Source: JAAYZQ01 sp034428935 (GTDB lineage: Bacteria; Chloroflexota; Anaerolineae; JAAYZQ01). Taken from it: 6,192 nt of DNA. The position numbers were made by a program, and so were the translations under genes. The stretch covers positions 1 to 6,192 of the forward strand of contig DAOUHB010000185.1 in the NCBI GenBank assembly GCA_034428935.1. Reading direction: 5' to 3'. The notes under the pieces are model-generated. The model had not been told where the DNA came from. It saw only the letters and a program-made list of their open reading frames with translations, and did not search any database. Positions 1 through 4,558 of the stretch are shown one piece after another (position 1 is the first letter of the stretch; every line of letters starts with the position of its first letter).

Positions 1-126
1 CGATCTGGCGGCAGCGAGCGGCTTGCCCGGGATATGGTATACCGCGAGGCTCAACAGCCGGACAATTCGATTTGTGGAGGCAGGAGAAGGCGCTGCCAGA
101 TCCGCCGGCTCGGTAAAGCCTCAAAT

Positions 127-141
127 CTGAACGCGGTTCAG
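127..141 (-). terminator. Small hairpin just after the truncated toxin ORF
   Basis: CTGAAC and GTTCAG form a perfect 6-bp stem around a 3-base loop, two bases beyond the stop codon of the truncated PIN ORF when read on the minus strand. The following bases (ATTTGA) are not a proper U-run, so termination would be weak. It may equally be a chance palindrome or a scar of the event that truncated the toxin gene. The rest of 1-143 shows no convincing gene on either strand. Confidence 0.25.
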
Positions 142-143
142 TC

Positions 144-251
144 TTATGACCTACGAGTAGCTGCTGCTTCCAGGGCGATGGCCTGCTCGTGCCAAAGGTC
201 TTGCGGATCGAGCAATCCAACCAGGAGCGAAGTGTCGAGGGCGATGTCCAT
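144..251 (-). pseudogene. Truncated PIN-domain (VapC-type) toxin remnant
   Basis: This 35-codon reading frame begins with ATG at 251-249 and shares one base with the antitoxin stop codon (TAATG junction), the usual translational coupling of antitoxin and toxin genes. Its start, MDIALDTSLLVGLLDPQD, followed by LWHEQA, matches the first beta strand and helix of PIN-domain VapC toxins; D6 would be the first acidic metal-binding residue of the RNase active site. Complete PIN toxins run about 125-140 residues with three or four conserved acidic residues. This frame ends at TAA (146-144) after roughly the first quarter. I looked at all three minus-strand frames from 143 to 1 and saw no continuation with PIN character, so a rearrangement or deletion is more likely than a simple frameshift. 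The product should be inactive. Family assignment rests on a short N-terminus plus the adjacent DUF104 antitoxin. Confidence 0.6.
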
Positions 252-508
252 TACCAGTCTTGGTCGTACAGGGCTTCCGAGTCTTTCAGAGAATTACCCC
301 CTGCGGGCATGCTGCCTATCAGCGGCTTGAGCAAGGACAACGGCTGAGGCCGCGTTGGATACTGGGCGCGCGGTCGAGCGCCAGCCGCCCGCTCGTGCGG
401 TTTCGGCACCCTGACCGTGACCGTAAGCCTGGTGTGCTCCGGCAGGTCGAGTGGTTCAAGCAGGCGCAGGACGCCCTTCTCATATACGGCCGGAACTCGA
501 TAATCCAT
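251..508 (-). CDS. DUF104 (AF2212-like) family antitoxin
   Basis: The 85-residue product carries, at residues 6-30, the pattern VPAVYEKGVLRLLEPLDLPE followed by a TVTV strand. This is the hallmark of the DUF104/AF2212-like antitoxins, small beta-rich proteins paired with PIN-domain (VapC) RNase toxins. The C-terminal tail (KDSEALYDQDW) is the kind that binds the toxin in VapBC-like pairs; that role is inferred. A TTG lies three codons upstream, but I prefer the ATG at 508-506 because a GAGG sequence lies 9 bases before it. Its stop overlaps the ATG of the truncated toxin by one base, so the two were co-translated. With the toxin broken, this is now probably an orphan antitoxin; it could still autorepress its own promoter or neutralise a related toxin elsewhere. 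No frameshift is seen inside it. The middle (residues 36-55, rich in Arg, Ala and Pro) is less typical and may be drifting. Confidence 0.75.
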   Translation of the reverse strand: MDYRVPAVYEKGVLRLLEPLDLPEHTRLTVTVRVPKPHERAAGARPRAQYPTRPQPLSLLKPLIGSMPAGGNSLKDSEALYDQDW

Positions 509-539
509 CTTCCACAACCTCTACCAGAATCTTGGACAT

Positions 540-568
540 ATTCTATCACATTCCACGGCGCAAGGCAA
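540..568 (-). promoter_or_regulatory. Sigma-70-type promoter of the antitoxin gene
   Basis: On the minus strand TTGCCT (568-563) and TAGAAT (545-540) are separated by exactly 17 bases. TG stands one base before the -10, making an extended -10 (TGATAGAAT). The predicted transcription start is near 533, giving a leader of about 25 bases to the ATG at 508. Spacing and position fit well, but the -35 matches the consensus at only three of six positions. Confidence 0.5.
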
Positions 569-587
569 GAGGCTGGGCTGACCCGGA

Positions 588-686
588 GGTGCAATGCACT
601 TTTGTTCGCTGAACCAGGCTATGGAACCGCGAGAACGTGCACAGTCGTGAGGGACGGCTCCCGGGCCCGAAAAAGTGCATTGCACC
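588..686. repeat. 99-bp element with perfect 16-bp terminal inverted repeats
   Basis: GGTGCAATGCACTTTT at 588-603 is repeated exactly as its reverse complement at 671-686, with 67 bases between. Each arm also contains a near-palindrome, GTGCA-N-TGCAC. The element fills the space between the end of the radical SAM gene and the antitoxin promoter. It could be a MITE-like insertion, a REP-type palindrome or a pair of protein-binding sites. Read on the minus strand, the right arm is a short GC stem followed by five T residues a few bases past the radical SAM stop codon, so it may also act as a weak terminator. No target-site duplication is visible at the ends. Confidence 0.55.
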
Positions 687-692
687 CGATTC

Positions 693-2111
693 TCAGGTCA
701 GAAACTCGACCATGCCGTCGTGATAGAGGTTGGCGATGAGGGACAGGGCCCTGGGCCCGCAGGTACTTTCGATCTCGTGCAGCGTGCGGCTTCCGTCCAG
801 CAGGCCCAGGGCCACCTCCTGGTCGGGGGCGACGGCCAGCAGGCGATTGCCGTGCATCAGCACGCTTCCGAAGGCTTCCTGCCGCCACTCGAACAGGCCG
901 ACAGGCCTCGCCTCCCGATAAAAGGCCACGCGCTCGGGGGTGGTCCTTCGCAGCGGCAGGGCCTTCTGAATCAGCGGATCGGCCGGCAGGCCCAGGAGCA
1001 TGGCCTGGGCGCGGCAGCCCCCGCGGCAGGTGGGCAGCATGGGGCAGGTCGTGCAGCCCGCCGGAACCGAGCTGCGCCAGGCCTCCAGCTCGGGCGACCC
1101 CCAGATCTCTTCCACAGTGCTTTCCAGCAGGTTGCCGCAGATGACCGGGGCGTGGTTGCACGGCCGCACCCGGCCCCAGGGATCGACGCTGAAGAAGGCC
1201 AGGCCTGCCAGGCAGCCCGCCTGGCCCGTGTCCAGGAAACAGGTGGGCAGGCAGTTGCCCAGCTTGACCGGGTGGCCTGCGGCCCGCAGCCTGGCCACAC
1301 GCGAAGCCGCCTGGGCGAACTGCCCATCCGAGACCACCAGGTGCGGCAGGCCGGGGCCCAGGTAGCGGTTGAACACCACGCTCTCCACGTGCAGACGCCG
1401 GGCCAGGGCCAGCATGTCGTCCACCTGGCGCCAGTTCCAACGCGTGATCACACAGCTCAGGCTCACGGGCAGGTCGCCGGCGATGGCCAGGCGCACCGTG
1501 GCCAGGGTCTCGGCAAATGAGCCCGCCACGCCCGAGAACGCTTCGTGGGCTCGCGCCGTGGCGCCGTGGAGCGAGACGAGGAGCCCCTGGCAGCCGTCCA
1601 TCTCGTGCAGCAGGCACACCGTGCGGGCCGGCCGCTGCCAGCGGCCGTTGGTGAACAGCGTAAAGGGGATCCCCAGGCTCGCAACCTCGGCGACAATGTC
1701 CTCGAATTCAGGATGCAGCGTGGGCTCGCCGCCGGTCAGCTTCAGGCGTAAGGCGTGGGGTGCCAGCCGGTCCACGATGCGGCGCCAACCGGCCGCATCC
1801 AGGGGGCGAGCCTGCCTGCCGCCCCTGGCTCGGCCTCCCCGCGGGACAAAGGTATTGCCACAGCCGGGGCAGCGGTTGTTGCAGTCGGGCGTCAGCTCCA
1901 GGTAAAAGGAGATGGGCGCCGATAATAGCGGCACCTCGTCGCCCTCCAGTGCATAGCAGGCGCAGTCGCACTGGCTGTCGCACTCGACGGACGCCAGGCG
2001 GCCTGGCAGCGCAGGCTGGTTGCCCACCAGTTCTACTTCCCAACGGTGGTGCGGCGCGTGCGTCGAGCAGGGGTGGGTGGTGGATTGTTTTGAGATTCCT
2101 TCGGTGGGCAT
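693..2111 (-). CDS. Radical SAM/SPASM enzyme with C-terminal PqqD-like segment
   Basis: This 472-residue protein is a radical S-adenosylmethionine enzyme. Seen directly: the cluster motif CNNRCPGC (C77, C81, C84) that holds the SAM-binding 4Fe-4S cluster; the SAM-contacting GGEP at 127-130; and a SPASM-type auxiliary cluster region with C300-X12-G-X4-C318, then C353-X2-C356-X5-C362-X3-C366. Extra cysteines lie at C287, C291 and C325, and no cysteine lies between 366 and 451, so the final SPASM ligand is unclear. Residues about 410-472 (LLDGSRTLHEI, then NLYHDGMVEFL) resemble the PqqD fold that recognises leader peptides. An unusual CDSQCDCAC cluster sits at 44-52, before the barrel. SPASM enzymes of this shape usually modify peptides or proteins (thioether or C-C crosslinks, quinone cofactors), but the substrate cannot be named from this window. 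The ATG at 2111 is chosen over an in-frame TTG at 2141 because GAGGG lies four bases before it. It is a single-gene unit with its own promoter. Confidence 0.88.
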   Translation of the reverse strand: MPTEGISKQSTTHPCSTHAPHHRWEVELVGNQPALPGRLASVECDSQCDCACYALEGDEVPLLSAPISFYLELTPDCNNRCPGCGNTFVPRGGRARGGRQARPLDAAGWRRIVDRLAPHALRLKLTGGEPTLHPEFEDIVAEVASLGIPFTLFTNGRWQRPARTVCLLHEMDGCQGLLVSLHGATARAHEAFSGVAGSFAETLATVRLAIAGDLPVSLSCVITRWNWRQVDDMLALARRLHVESVVFNRYLGPGLPHLVVSDGQFAQAASRVARLRAAGHPVKLGNCLPTCFLDTGQAGCLAGLAFFSVDPWGRVRPCNHAPVICGNLLESTVEEIWGSPELEAWRSSVPAGCTTCPMLPTCRGGCRAQAMLLGLPADPLIQKALPLRRTTPERVAFYREARPVGLFEWRQEAFGSVLMHGNRLLAVAPDQEVALGLLDGSRTLHEIESTCGPRALSLIANLYHDGMVEFLT

Positions 2112-2163
2112 GGATCCCTCTTGAAACCGGGAGCGCAGCAACGCTCGCCATCAGGTTGAACCC

Positions 2164-2169
2164 ATTATA
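2164..2169 (-). promoter_or_regulatory. Consensus -10 of the radical SAM gene promoter
   Basis: The minus strand carries a perfect TATAAT in the context GCGGTATAATGGGT, about 50 bases before the ATG at 2111. The transcription start should fall near 2157, leaving a leader of roughly 45 bases. The -35 region is poor (GCCAGA at 17-base spacing), suggesting either an activator-dependent promoter or strength carried mainly by the -10. The same 11-base core is present at the amaP promoter. Confidence 0.55.
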
Positions 2170-2215
2170 CCGCATAAAGAATAGGATCTGGCATCATCCC
2201 TTCGGCGTATGTTAA

Positions 2216-2234
2216 GGGGTAAGTTTCTTACCCC
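2216..2234. repeat. Perfect 8-bp stem-loop GGGGTAAG/CTTACCCC
   Basis: GGGGTAAG and CTTACCCC pair perfectly around a 3-base loop. A second copy of CTTAC follows at 2240-2244 and could compete for the same partner. The hairpin lies between the scpB stop codon and the radical SAM promoter. It may help end scpB transcription, but no U-run follows on the minus strand (CCTTAACA), so it is not a textbook intrinsic terminator. Confidence 0.5.
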
Positions 2235-2244
2235 GGGGGCTTAC

Positions 2245-2287
2245 GCCTGCGGCCCGGCAAGGACGCAGGCCGCGGCCCCCGGCCGCG
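2245..2287. repeat. Two adjacent GC-rich hairpins downstream of scpB
   Basis: GCCTGCG (2245-2251) pairs with CGCAGGC (2264-2270) across a 12-base loop. Immediately after, CGCGGCC (2271-2277) pairs with GGCCGCG (2281-2287) across a 3-base loop; that second stem is seven G:C pairs. Together with the stem at 2216-2234 they form three consecutive hairpins. Possible roles are 3'-end protection of scpB mRNA or a mobile palindromic repeat. The remainder of this gap (2288-2377) is GC-rich with no gene that I can support. Confidence 0.4.
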
Positions 2288-2377
2288 ACGCGCCAGAGGA
2301 CGCCAATGCCCACCGAGGGCGAGGTGCTGCCGGGGACGAGGGCGGCGAGGCGGACTGAAAGGGGCGGCCTGCTCGTG

Positions 2378-2923
2378 TCAGGCGCTCGCCGGCGCCAGGG
2401 GCGGGAGCTGCTCCACGCTGGTCAGCCCGAACTGTTGCAGGAACTCGAAGGTGGTGCCATAGATGATGGGCCGGCCGGCCTGCTCCAGGCGGCCCTGCTC
2501 CTCCACCAGGCCACGCGTGACGAGGGTGCGCAGGACGCTGTCCGAGTTGACGCCGCGCACGTTCTCGATCTCGGCCCGCGTGACGGGCTGGCGGTAGGCG
2601 ACGATGGCCAGCGTCTCAAGGGCCGCCGGCGAGATCTTGGTGCTCAGCTCCAGACCCAGAAAGACGCGCACCGCTTCGGCGGCCTCGGGGGCCGTCACCA
2701 ATTGGACGCGCTCGCCCTTGCGCTGCAGGCGGAACCCGCGCTCCCGGTACTCGGCTTCCAGCTCGGCCAGGGCCTCTTCCACGCGGCCGCCGTCGACCTG
2801 GAGGACGGTCACCAGGCGGCTGCAACTCACCGGCTCGCCGGCCACAAAGAGTAGGCTCTCGATCTGTGCCTTCAGGGAGAGGCTTGCCGGCTGCGGGCCG
2901 GCCTCCGTCGTCTCACCACTCAT
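2378..2923 (-). CDS. scpB: Segregation and condensation protein B
   Basis: ScpB is a dimeric winged-helix partner of the SMC-ScpA condensin complex, acting on the nucleoid to compact and segregate newly replicated chromosomes. The 181-residue product has the family's usual length and two winged-helix halves. The first covers about residues 15-90 (IESLLFVAGEPVS near its start). The second, about 95-165, holds the most conserved block: SPAALETLAIVAYRQPVTR at 98-116, RGVNSD at 123-128 and GRPIIYGTT at 150-158. The start MSGETTEAGP is a short polar lead-in, usual for the family; the ATG at 2923 has only a weak, distant AAAGGG as binding site, so the exact start is less sure than the identity. In most bacteria scpB directly follows scpA. 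Here the upstream neighbour is a divergent unrelated gene, so scpA must lie elsewhere. About 135 bases separate it from the divergent gene start at 3059. Confidence 0.93.
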   Translation of the reverse strand: MSGETTEAGPQPASLSLKAQIESLLFVAGEPVSCSRLVTVLQVDGGRVEEALAELEAEYRERGFRLQRKGERVQLVTAPEAAEAVRVFLGLELSTKISPAALETLAIVAYRQPVTRAEIENVRGVNSDSVLRTLVTRGLVEEQGRLEQAGRPIIYGTTFEFLQQFGLTSVEQLPPLAPASA

Positions 2924-2953
2924 CGTTTTTGATTCGCCCTTTGCCCTTTGTTG

Positions 2954-2962
2954 TGCTACAAT
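2954..2962 (+). promoter_or_regulatory. Extended -10 promoter of the exported-protein gene
   Basis: TGCTACAAT is an extended -10 (TG, one base, TACAAT), differing from TATAAT at one position. No good -35 is found at 16-18 bases, which is typical when an extended -10 carries recognition. Transcription would start near 2969, giving a leader of about 90 bases before the ATG at 3059. That leader contains the 10-base palindrome CCAGCGCTGG at 2999-3008 and can fold, but I recognise no riboswitch. The site lies about 35 bases from the divergent scpB start, so regulators here could affect both genes. Confidence 0.45.
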
Positions 2963-3042
2963 GTCGTAACCCGGCCAGCCCGAGAAGGAGAGTCGGACCC
3001 AGCGCTGGCAGAGTCCGGGCCAAATGATACTACGACGTCCTC

Positions 3043-3049
3043 AGGAGGT
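3043..3049 (+). promoter_or_regulatory. Strong ribosome binding site fixing the exported-protein start
   Basis: AGGAGGT is a full anti-Shine-Dalgarno match, nine bases before the ATG at 3059. It rules out the longer in-frame reading that begins upstream near 2948, inside the promoter. Confidence 0.75.
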
Positions 3050-3058
3050 CAAGCTGCA

Positions 3059-3625
3059 ATGAGCAAGCAGCCGGTGTGGGTGCGCCTGGTGCTGCCCCTG
3101 CTTCTCCTGTTCGGCCTGGCATGCGGACCCTGTAGTCTGCTTGCCGGTGACAACCAGCCAACGCCTCCCCGTCCGATTGCGGTCTCGACCGAGTCGGCCG
3201 GGCAGTTAGAGTCGCGCATTCAGCAAAATCTGACGGGCGAGCCCGGCCAGCAATTCATCCTGCAGATGACCGATGCCGAGGTGACGTCCCTGGTGGCCAC
3301 CAAGCTGGCCGAGTACGACGAGTCGCCCGTGACCGAGCCGCAGATCTGGTTCACCAGGGGCAAGATCTATGGCACCGGGAAGCTGGTGAACGTCCTGCCC
3401 GTCGCGACCCAGTTTTACATGGTCGCCACGGCGCGCGTCGAGGATGGCAAGGTGGTCGTCTCCATGGAGGAAACGTCTGCCGGTTCGGTGCCCATCCCCG
3501 ATGCCCTGCTGAACACCATCTCGCAGAGCATCAACGAAACCGTCGACGAGCTCCAACTCGACGTGCAGATCACGGCCCTGGAGATCCTGGAAGGAGAGAT
3601 GATCGTGAAGGGCGTGCGCAACTAG
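3059..3625 (+). CDS. Exported, probable lipoprotein of unknown function
   Basis: The 188-residue product starts with a clear export signal: positively charged MSKQPVWVR, a hydrophobic core LVLPLLLLFGLA (10-21), then C22. The residues before C22 (GLA) only partly fit the lipobox (Leu would be expected at -3), so lipid attachment is likely but not certain; plain signal peptidase cleavage near residue 30 is the alternative. A proline-rich linker (31-39) follows. The mature part (about 48-188) has features of a beta-rich domain: FILQMTDAEVTSLVATKL, then QIWFTRGKIYGTGKL, then alternating hydrophobic strands, ending ALEILEGEMIVKG. The order 'TDAE(V/L)T..., then a described strand, then G.I...G' recalls DUF2140 (YpmS) or DUF2993 envelope proteins, which belong to a lipid-binding fold class; that likeness is weak and from memory. 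It has its own promoter and ribosome site, and converges on the AmaP-like gene 54 bases away. I do not recognise the specific gene. Confidence 0.75.
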   Translation: MSKQPVWVRLVLPLLLLFGLACGPCSLLAGDNQPTPPRPIAVSTESAGQLESRIQQNLTGEPGQQFILQMTDAEVTSLVATKLAEYDESPVTEPQIWFTRGKIYGTGKLVNVLPVATQFYMVATARVEDGKVVVSMEETSAGSVPIPDALLNTISQSINETVDELQLDVQITALEILEGEMIVKGVRN

Positions 3626-3653
3626 CGCCCGCCCTCCCCCGGACATCCCGTCA

Positions 3654-3676
3654 GGGCCGCGCCATTCCGCGGGCCC
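3654..3676. terminator. GC-rich imperfect hairpin between convergent genes
   Basis: GGGCCGCG (3654-3661) pairs with CGCGGGCCC (3668-3676) with one bulged G and a 6-base loop. It sits in the 54-base space between the convergent stops at 3625 and 3680, where a bidirectional terminator would be expected. It has no U-run in either direction, so intrinsic termination is doubtful. Confidence 0.3.
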
Positions 3677-3679
3677 GCC

Positions 3680-4234
3680 TTACTCCTTCGGGTAGGGTGC
3701 GTGCTTGATCTTGACGTCGACCTTGCCCAGCTTGAGCCCCATCCGCTCCACGATGACCTCCCGGGTCACCTGGAGGACCTCTTCGGTCTTCATGGGCACG
3801 TCGATCTCGGGCGTCGTCTCCAGCACCATCTCCACGTCCACGCCGCGGGAGCGGCCGATGACGCGCGGGTAGACGTTGACCACGTCCGGCAGTTGATCGA
3901 TGTTGTAGGCCAGCCGTTGCTCGATAGAGTCGGTGGCAATGTGCGCCTCGCCGCCGGCCAGCTTCTGGGCCTGAATCGTCTTCTTCCGGGGACGGCGCAG
4001 CTCCAGCCACAGCAGGAACAGCCCGGCGATCACCACCAGGCCCCCGATGACGACCCGGCCCGCGGCAAACAGGAGACGATCGCTCTGCATGTAGTTGGAA
4101 ACTCCCTGCTGCAGCCAGTCAAAGGTCACCGCTACCGTTCGCAGGCTCTCCCGGGGCACCAGGACCACGATGGCGGCGAGGACGATGATGACCAACAGCA
4201 AGACAATGACGACCAGGCGGTTGAATACGTTCAC
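3680..4234 (-). CDS. amaP: AmaP-like membrane protein with Asp23-type domain
   Basis: The 184-residue protein has two transmembrane segments, about residues 5-27 (VVIVLLLVIIVLAAIVVLV) and 58-78 (GRVVIGGLVVIAGLFLLWLEL), separated by a short extracytoplasmic loop. A basic stop-transfer stretch (RRPRKK, 80-85) and a cytoplasmic domain of about 100 residues follow. That domain (SIEQRLAYNIDQLPDVVNVYPRV, then VDVEMVLETTPEIDVP and VTREVIVERMGLKLGKVDVKI) matches the Asp23/alkaline-shock fold. The layout is that of AmaP, which anchors Asp23 to the membrane in Firmicutes and is linked to cell-envelope stress. No separate Asp23 gene is adjacent here, so the partner is unknown and the symbol is given by architecture only. 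The start is GTG at 4234, with AAGGAGG seven bases upstream; longer in-frame readings upstream run through the promoter. It is probably monocistronic, with a promoter near 4280. Confidence 0.75.
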   Translation of the reverse strand: MNVFNRLVVIVLLLVIIVLAAIVVLVPRESLRTVAVTFDWLQQGVSNYMQSDRLLFAAGRVVIGGLVVIAGLFLLWLELRRPRKKTIQAQKLAGGEAHIATDSIEQRLAYNIDQLPDVVNVYPRVIGRSRGVDVEMVLETTPEIDVPMKTEEVLQVTREVIVERMGLKLGKVDVKIKHAPYPKE

Positions 4235-4241
4235 GATCTTG

Positions 4242-4248
4242 CCTCCTT
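4242..4248 (-). promoter_or_regulatory. Ribosome binding site deciding a GTG start
   Basis: AAGGAGG on the minus strand lies seven bases before GTG at 4234-4232. Its strength and spacing identify the non-ATG start of the AmaP-like gene and place the first transmembrane segment right at the N-terminus (MNVFNRL). Confidence 0.8.
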
Positions 4249-4270
4249 GTGATCGGAATACTCCCTCGAC

Positions 4271-4289
4271 AGTGTACCCATTATACACT
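4271..4289 (-). promoter_or_regulatory. amaP promoter -10 overlapped by an operator-like dyad
   Basis: A perfect TATAAT occurs at 4285-4280 on the minus strand. TTGGAC stands 18 bases upstream as a fair -35. Transcription should start near 4273, leaving a leader of about 40 bases. The -10 is enclosed in a perfect inverted repeat AGTGTA-N7-TACACT (4271-4289). A dimeric regulator binding there would cover the -10 and start site and should repress. The promoter call is firmer than the operator call. Confidence 0.5.
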
Positions 4290-4511
4290 ACCTGGCGCCA
4301 TTCGTCCAATGGACACCACCGGCGTATCGGTTTCGGCCCGGCCCCTATTCCCCAGCAAGCTCGATGGGGATCGCCAGGTGCCCATGCTTGGGTAGGGCGG
4401 GCGATCTGGCGATCGCCCGTGAGCCTTGACGGATACACTGCCGCGTATCAGTTCTGGGCCGGTCACGTCCGGCTGTCCGCCGACGCCGTTCCCGGCAGCC
4501 TCGAGGGGCAT
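4290..4511. other. Non-coding gap with several palindromes
   Basis: This stretch lies between the amaP promoter and the terminator of the large acidic gene, and holds no reading frame I would support. It contains a perfect 9-bp stem CGGGCGATC/GATCGCCCG around a 4-base loop (4398-4419), inside which GGCGATCGCC (4408-4417) is itself a palindrome. An upstream GATCGCCA near 4370-4377 can alternatively pair with TGGCGATC (4407-4414). A small GATAC/GTATC inverted repeat lies at 4431-4448. No clear promoter was found to suggest a non-coding RNA gene. Confidence 0.35.
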
Positions 4512-4547
4512 GAAAAAGAAAGCCCCCGGCGGGTGCCGGGGGCTTTC
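4512..4547 (-). terminator. Strong intrinsic terminator of the large acidic gene
   Basis: GAAAGCCCCCGGC (4518-4530) and GCCGGGGGCTTTC (4535-4547) form a perfect 13-bp stem with a 4-base loop. Read on the minus strand, the stem ends in TTTC and continues TTTTT. It begins 11 bases past the TAG stop at 4561-4559. This is a textbook Rho-independent terminator and isolates the gene from amaP. Confidence 0.92.
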
Positions 4548-4558
4548 GGGAGTCGGCC

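Noticed and set aside
34..330. 98-codon plus-strand frame at the left edge
   Set aside because: It is Arg/Ser/Cys-rich with no domain and overlaps the antitoxin and toxin remnant, which have family motifs and coupled translation.
675..1520. Long plus-strand open frame (281 codons) opposite the radical SAM gene
   Set aside because: It is antisense to a gene with clear catalytic motifs. Its composition (Gln, Gly, Ala, His, Arg rich, no recognisable domain) is what GC-rich codon bias produces on the opposite strand.
2112..2141. Ten-residue upstream extension of the radical SAM protein from a TTG codon
   Set aside because: The extension would contain the GAGGG that serves the ATG at 2111, and has no ribosome site of its own.
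2212..2313. 33-residue minus-strand ORF starting GTG before the radical SAM gene, considered as a precursor peptide
   Set aside because: It has no ribosome binding site, is Arg/Gly-rich because it reads through the GC-rich hairpins, and has no leader/core pattern.
2306..2316. ATGCCCACCGA here is repeated at the start of the radical SAM gene on the other strand
   Set aside because: A single 11-base match within several kilobases of GC-rich DNA is expected by chance, and nothing around it matches further.
2306..2854. 182-codon plus-strand open frame over scpB
   Set aside because: It is a shadow of scpB, whose conserved motifs are on the minus strand.
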